DNA from: Streptomyces sp. A1277
GTDB lineage: Bacteria > Actinomycetota > Actinomycetes > Streptomycetales > Streptomycetaceae
Length of the DNA: 64,000 nucleotides
NCBI RefSeq assembly: GCF_004795015.1
Contig: NZ_SSBI01000041.1
Span: 1 to 64,000 of the forward strand
Reading direction: 5' to 3'
Shown: in pieces, positions 61,476 to 64,000 of the stretch
Numbering within the stretch: the stretch's first letter is position 1
Layout: every line of letters starts with the position of its first letter
The notes under the pieces: generated by a model
What the model was told of the DNA's origin: nothing
The model's input: only the letters and a program-made list of their open reading frames with translations
Database searches by the model: none
Position numbers and translations under genes: made by a program

Positions 61476-63029
61476 GTGAACGAGACCGCACACGCCCTGA
61501 GCGCCTCGGGGACCTTCTGGGAGCTCGTCGAACGCCGGGCCGCGCTGACGCCCGACCGGCCGTTCCTGCTCCAGGACGAACGCGTCCTCACCTTCGGTGC
61601 CCTGCGCCGCCGCGCCGAGCGGGTGGCGGCCGGTCTGTACGCGGCGGGCGTCCGCCCCGGCACCGTCGTCGCCTGGCAGCTGCCCACCCGCCTGGAGACG
61701 GTCCTCCTGTCCTTCGCGCTGACCCGGATCGGCGCGGTGCAGAGCCCCGTCATCCCCTTCTACCGCGACCGCGAGACGGGGTTCGCGCTGCGCGAGTCCC
61801 GGGCGGAGTTCTTCGCGGTGCCCGGCACGTGGCGGGGCTTCGACCACACGGAGATGGCCGCCCGGCTCGCGACCGGCCTCGACCGCCCGCCGCGCGTCTT
61901 CGAGGCGTACGGGGCGCTGCCGGACGGCGACCCCGCGTCCTTGCCCGCGCCGCCGTCCGACGGGGCCGCCGTGCGCTGGATCTACTGGACCTCGGGCACC
62001 ACGTCCGACCCCAAGGGGGTCCTCCACACCGACCGCAGCCTCATCGCGGCCGGCTCCTGCCTCGCCCACGCCTTGCGCCTGTCCGCCTCCGACGTCGGCT
62101 CGATCGCGTTCCCGTTCGCCCATGTCGGCGGGCCCGACTACGCGGTCATGCTCCTCCTGTACGGGCTCCCCGCGGTGCTGTTCGAGCACTTCACGATGCC
62201 GGAGGCCCTGGCGGGGTACCGGCGGCACGGGGTGACCGTCGCGGGGGGGTCGACGGCGTTCTACTCGATGCTGCTCGCCGCCCAGCGGGCGGCGCCGGGG
62301 GCGCCGGTCGTTCCCACCCTGCGGCTGCTCGCCGGCGGGGGTGCGCCGAAGCCGCCGGAGCTGTACCACGCGGTCGTCCGGGAGATGGGCGTCCAGCTGA
62401 CCCACGGCTACGGCATGACCGAGGTCCCGATGATCACCATGGGCGCGCCCGACGACACGGTGGACCACCTCGCCGGCACGGAGGGGCTGCCGCCCCCCGG
62501 CATGGAGATCCGGATCACCGACGCGGCCGGTGCGGTGGTGCCGTGCGGGGTGGACGGGGAGATACGGCTGCGGGGCGAGGCGGTCTGCCGGGGGTACGTC
62601 GATCCCCGGGCGACCGCCGCCGCGTTCGACGCGGACGGGTTCCTGGTCACGGGCGACCTCGGGCACCTGCTGCCCAGCGGGCACCTGGTGCTCACGGGGC
62701 GGCTGAAGGACGTCATCATCCGCAAGGGCGAGAACATTTCGGCGAAGGAGATCGAGGACCTGCTCGCGGCGCACCCCTTGGTCGGTGACGCGGCGGTCAT
62801 CGGGCTGCCGGACCCGGAGCGGGGCGAGCGGGTGTGCGCGGTGATCGAGCAGCCGCCGGGCGCGGCGCGCCTCAGCCTGGCCGAACTGACGGGGCACCTG
62901 CGGGGGGCGGGGCTCGCGGTCCACAAGCTGCCGGAGCAGCTGGAGGTGGTCGCGGAGCTGCCGCGGCACGGGGCGTTGCGGAAGGTCCTGAAGTACCGGC
63001 TGCGGGAGCGGTTCGGGGCCCCCGGGTGA
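61476..63029 (+). CDS. Acyl-CoA synthetase (AMP-forming, ANL superfamily)
   Basis: 517-residue acyl/aryl-CoA ligase that activates acids through an acyl-AMP. The P-loop-like motif is YWTSGTTSDPKG (about 170-181), the adenine site HGYGMTEVPM (about 308-317), the hinge region VTGDLGHLLPSGHLVLTGRLKDVIIRKGENISAKEIEDLL, and the C-terminal catalytic lysine lies in PRHGALRKVLKYRLRE. It likely loads the pathway's starting acid, in parallel with the NDP-forming enzyme at 45579. GTG at 61476 follows GAGGGG. Confidence 0.94.
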   Translation: MNETAHALSASGTFWELVERRAALTPDRPFLLQDERVLTFGALRRRAERVAAGLYAAGVRPGTVVAWQLPTRLETVLLSFALTRIGAVQSPVIPFYRDRETGFALRESRAEFFAVPGTWRGFDHTEMAARLATGLDRPPRVFEAYGALPDGDPASLPAPPSDGAAVRWIYWTSGTTSDPKGVLHTDRSLIAAGSCLAHALRLSASDVGSIAFPFAHVGGPDYAVMLLLYGLPAVLFEHFTMPEALAGYRRHGVTVAGGSTAFYSMLLAAQRAAPGAPVVPTLRLLAGGGAPKPPELYHAVVREMGVQLTHGYGMTEVPMITMGAPDDTVDHLAGTEGLPPPGMEIRITDAAGAVVPCGVDGEIRLRGEAVCRGYVDPRATAAAFDADGFLVTGDLGHLLPSGHLVLTGRLKDVIIRKGENISAKEIEDLLAAHPLVGDAAVIGLPDPERGERVCAVIEQPPGAARLSLAELTGHLRGAGLAVHKLPEQLEVVAELPRHGALRKVLKYRLRERFGAPG

Positions 63030-63036
63030 GGGGTCC

Positions 63037-63141
63037 GTCCTCAAGCGCCGGACGGGCTTGAAGGCGCGCCCCGGCCCGTGGGTGGACAGCGCACCCCGCG
63101 GAGCGACCCGCACGGACCCAGCCCGTCCGGCGATTGAGGAC
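63037..63141. repeat. 22-bp inverted repeat of the interspersed family
   Basis: Arms 63037-63058 and 63120-63141 are complementary with one mismatch, separated by 61 bp. Placed between the convergent acyl-CoA ligase and EF-hand genes, they probably act as a terminator. The arms match the elements at 47908 and 54975. Confidence 0.75.
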
Positions 63142-63204
63142 GGAACCCCGCGCCCCTCACCGGGGCAAGCCCAAGGGTGCCGCCCGCCCAAGGGCCCCGC
63201 CGCC

Positions 63205-63729
63205 TCAAGGGCCCGGTTCGATCACCGTCACGTACGCCGCGAGCGCGGCAACCGCGTCGTCCTCCACGACCCCGCCGTCCCGGTCCACGTCCAGGCTCTG
63301 CGCGGCGAACGCCGCCGCGTCGGGGCTCGCGCCCAGGACCTTGAGCGCACGCTCCACCGCGGGCACGGACGCGCGGCCGTCGTCCGCCGGGCCCGCCGCC
63401 ACCGCGAGCGCCGCGCGCAGGAAGGGGCGGGCGATCTCCGCGAACCGCTCCGGGTTGTCGCGGAGCCGTTTCACCGCGCCGCCCACGAACTCCTCGCGGG
63501 TGACGCGCTGGTCGCCGTCCACGTCGGCGATGCCCGCCATGCCCTGCCAGAACGCCTCGGCGCCGCCGTAGAGCGCCTGCCCCTTGTCGCAGCGGGCCGT
63601 CGTACCGAACTCGGTGAGCAGACGGGCCGCAGCGGCGTTGAAATCCGCGCGATCGATGTATCCGTTGCCGTCCTGGTCGAAGGCGGCGAAGCGGAAGGCG
63701 ATCTTGCGCTCATACTCTGCGCTGTCCAT
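63205..63729 (-). CDS. EF-hand calcium-binding protein (CabB/calerythrin-like)
   Basis: 174-residue cytoplasmic calcium-binding protein with three recognisable EF loops: DQDGNGYIDRAD (18-29), DVDGDQRVTREE (69-80) and DVDRDGGVVEDD (about 147-158). A fourth, degenerate hand lies near 110-125. The length and spacing match the calerythrin family of actinobacteria, thought to buffer or sense Ca2+. It stands alone. Confidence 0.93.
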   Translation of the reverse strand: MDSAEYERKIAFRFAAFDQDGNGYIDRADFNAAAARLLTEFGTTARCDKGQALYGGAEAFWQGMAGIADVDGDQRVTREEFVGGAVKRLRDNPERFAEIARPFLRAALAVAAGPADDGRASVPAVERALKVLGASPDAAAFAAQSLDVDRDGGVVEDDAVAALAAYVTVIEPGP

Positions 63730-63797
63730 GCGGGGAGCGTACGACGCCGGGAGGCGTCACGTGTCACTTCGGGTGCTCTCCGCCGCCGGCGACCGTT

Positions 63798-64000
63798 TCA
63801 GGCCGTGATCGGCTCGGCCTCCTCGTCGACGGCCGCGTCCCAGTCGGGGTAGACCTCGAACAGCCGGCGCACGCCGAGCGCGGCGAGCACGCGGTTGACG
63901 TGGGAGCCCTCCTCCGCGCCCCGGGCCGGCAGGATCAGCCGCAGCCGGCCCCCGCAGGAACGCATCAGGCGGCGCAGCGCGATGAGCACCCCGACGCCGC
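63798..64000 (-). CDS. STAS-domain anti-sigma factor antagonist-like protein, N-terminus cut by window edge
   Basis: The frame is open to the right edge, so the start is missing. Visible are GVGVLIALRRLMRSCGGRLRLILPA, the STAS helix-strand pair that usually follows the phosphorylatable Ser/Thr (DSTGLGVL-type), and VNRVLAALGVRRLFEVYPDWDAAV. It ends in an acidic tail. It could be the partner of a GHKL kinase such as the one at 56970, but many such pairs exist in these genomes. Confidence 0.8.
   Translation of the reverse strand, partial: GVGVLIALRRLMRSCGGRLRLILPARGAEEGSHVNRVLAALGVRRLFEVYPDWDAAVDEEAEPITA

Overview
The window is chromosomal DNA from a Streptomyces-type actinomycete. The evidence is very high GC with strongly GC-biased third codon positions, many GTG starts, many four-base ATGA/GTGA gene overlaps, and typical families (DUF397/DUF5753 regulator pair, DUF1707, CYP105-ferredoxin pair, PspAB-HtpX, GHKL/STAS anti-sigma-type proteins). 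I saw no rRNA, tRNA, CRISPR array, integrase, terminase, portal or capsid gene.

Layout. 1-2 kb: 3' part of a Ser/Thr kinase gene and a VOC protein. 2.2-6.1 kb: TetR regulator, deazaflavin-type reductase, an odd acyl-CoA dehydrogenase and a thiolase/lipid-transfer protein. 6.2-10.2 kb: 38-bp tandem repeats, a PNPOx-family oxidase, ferredoxin plus CYP105-like P450, HtpX protease and PspAB. 10.2-13.6 kb: a worn accessory patch with an antitoxin and a truncated toxin, a DUF397/HTH pair, a candidate small RNA and a frameshifted gene.

13.5-38.1 kb: a complete phage-tail-like contractile injection system (CIS/eCIS). The structural operon runs on the minus strand from the sheath (26915) through inner tube, assembly proteins, a 1096-aa disordered protein, second tube protein, LysM protein, VgrG-like spike, PAAR tip, gp25, J-like and I-like baseplate proteins to a zinc-ribbon membrane protein. 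A membrane protein with Ig-like repeats and a divergent LuxR-type regulator lie upstream. A plus-strand arm carries a DUF4157 effector, a secreted TolB-like protein, a DUF4255 cap protein and the AAA+ ATPase. Two tandem 27-codon mini-ORFs lie between the last two. Absence of head and packaging genes argues against a prophage.

38.1-64 kb: DUF1707 protein, a thioesterase gene broken by a nonsense codon, an ECF sigma factor with its membrane partner, then a large fatty-acid/steroid-like catabolic set: DUF35 and DoxX proteins, flavoprotein monooxygenase, NDP-forming acyl-CoA synthetase, enoyl-CoA hydratase, flavin reductase, three MFS exporters, MarR and GlxA/AraC regulators, Zn alcohol dehydrogenase, SDR, cyclase-family hydrolase, two acyl-CoA dehydrogenases, amidohydrolase and an ANL acyl-CoA ligase. 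The window ends with an EF-hand protein and a partial STAS protein.

Two results stand out. First, a 15-bp palindrome, consensus CTGAYNNNNCGTCAG, occurs at least nine times, each time just upstream of a lipid-catabolism gene on both sides of the CIS locus, which defines a probable TetR-controlled regulon. Second, the DUF4157 effector carries a C-terminal region whose ordered motifs resemble the amidoligase/glutamate-cysteine-ligase fold.
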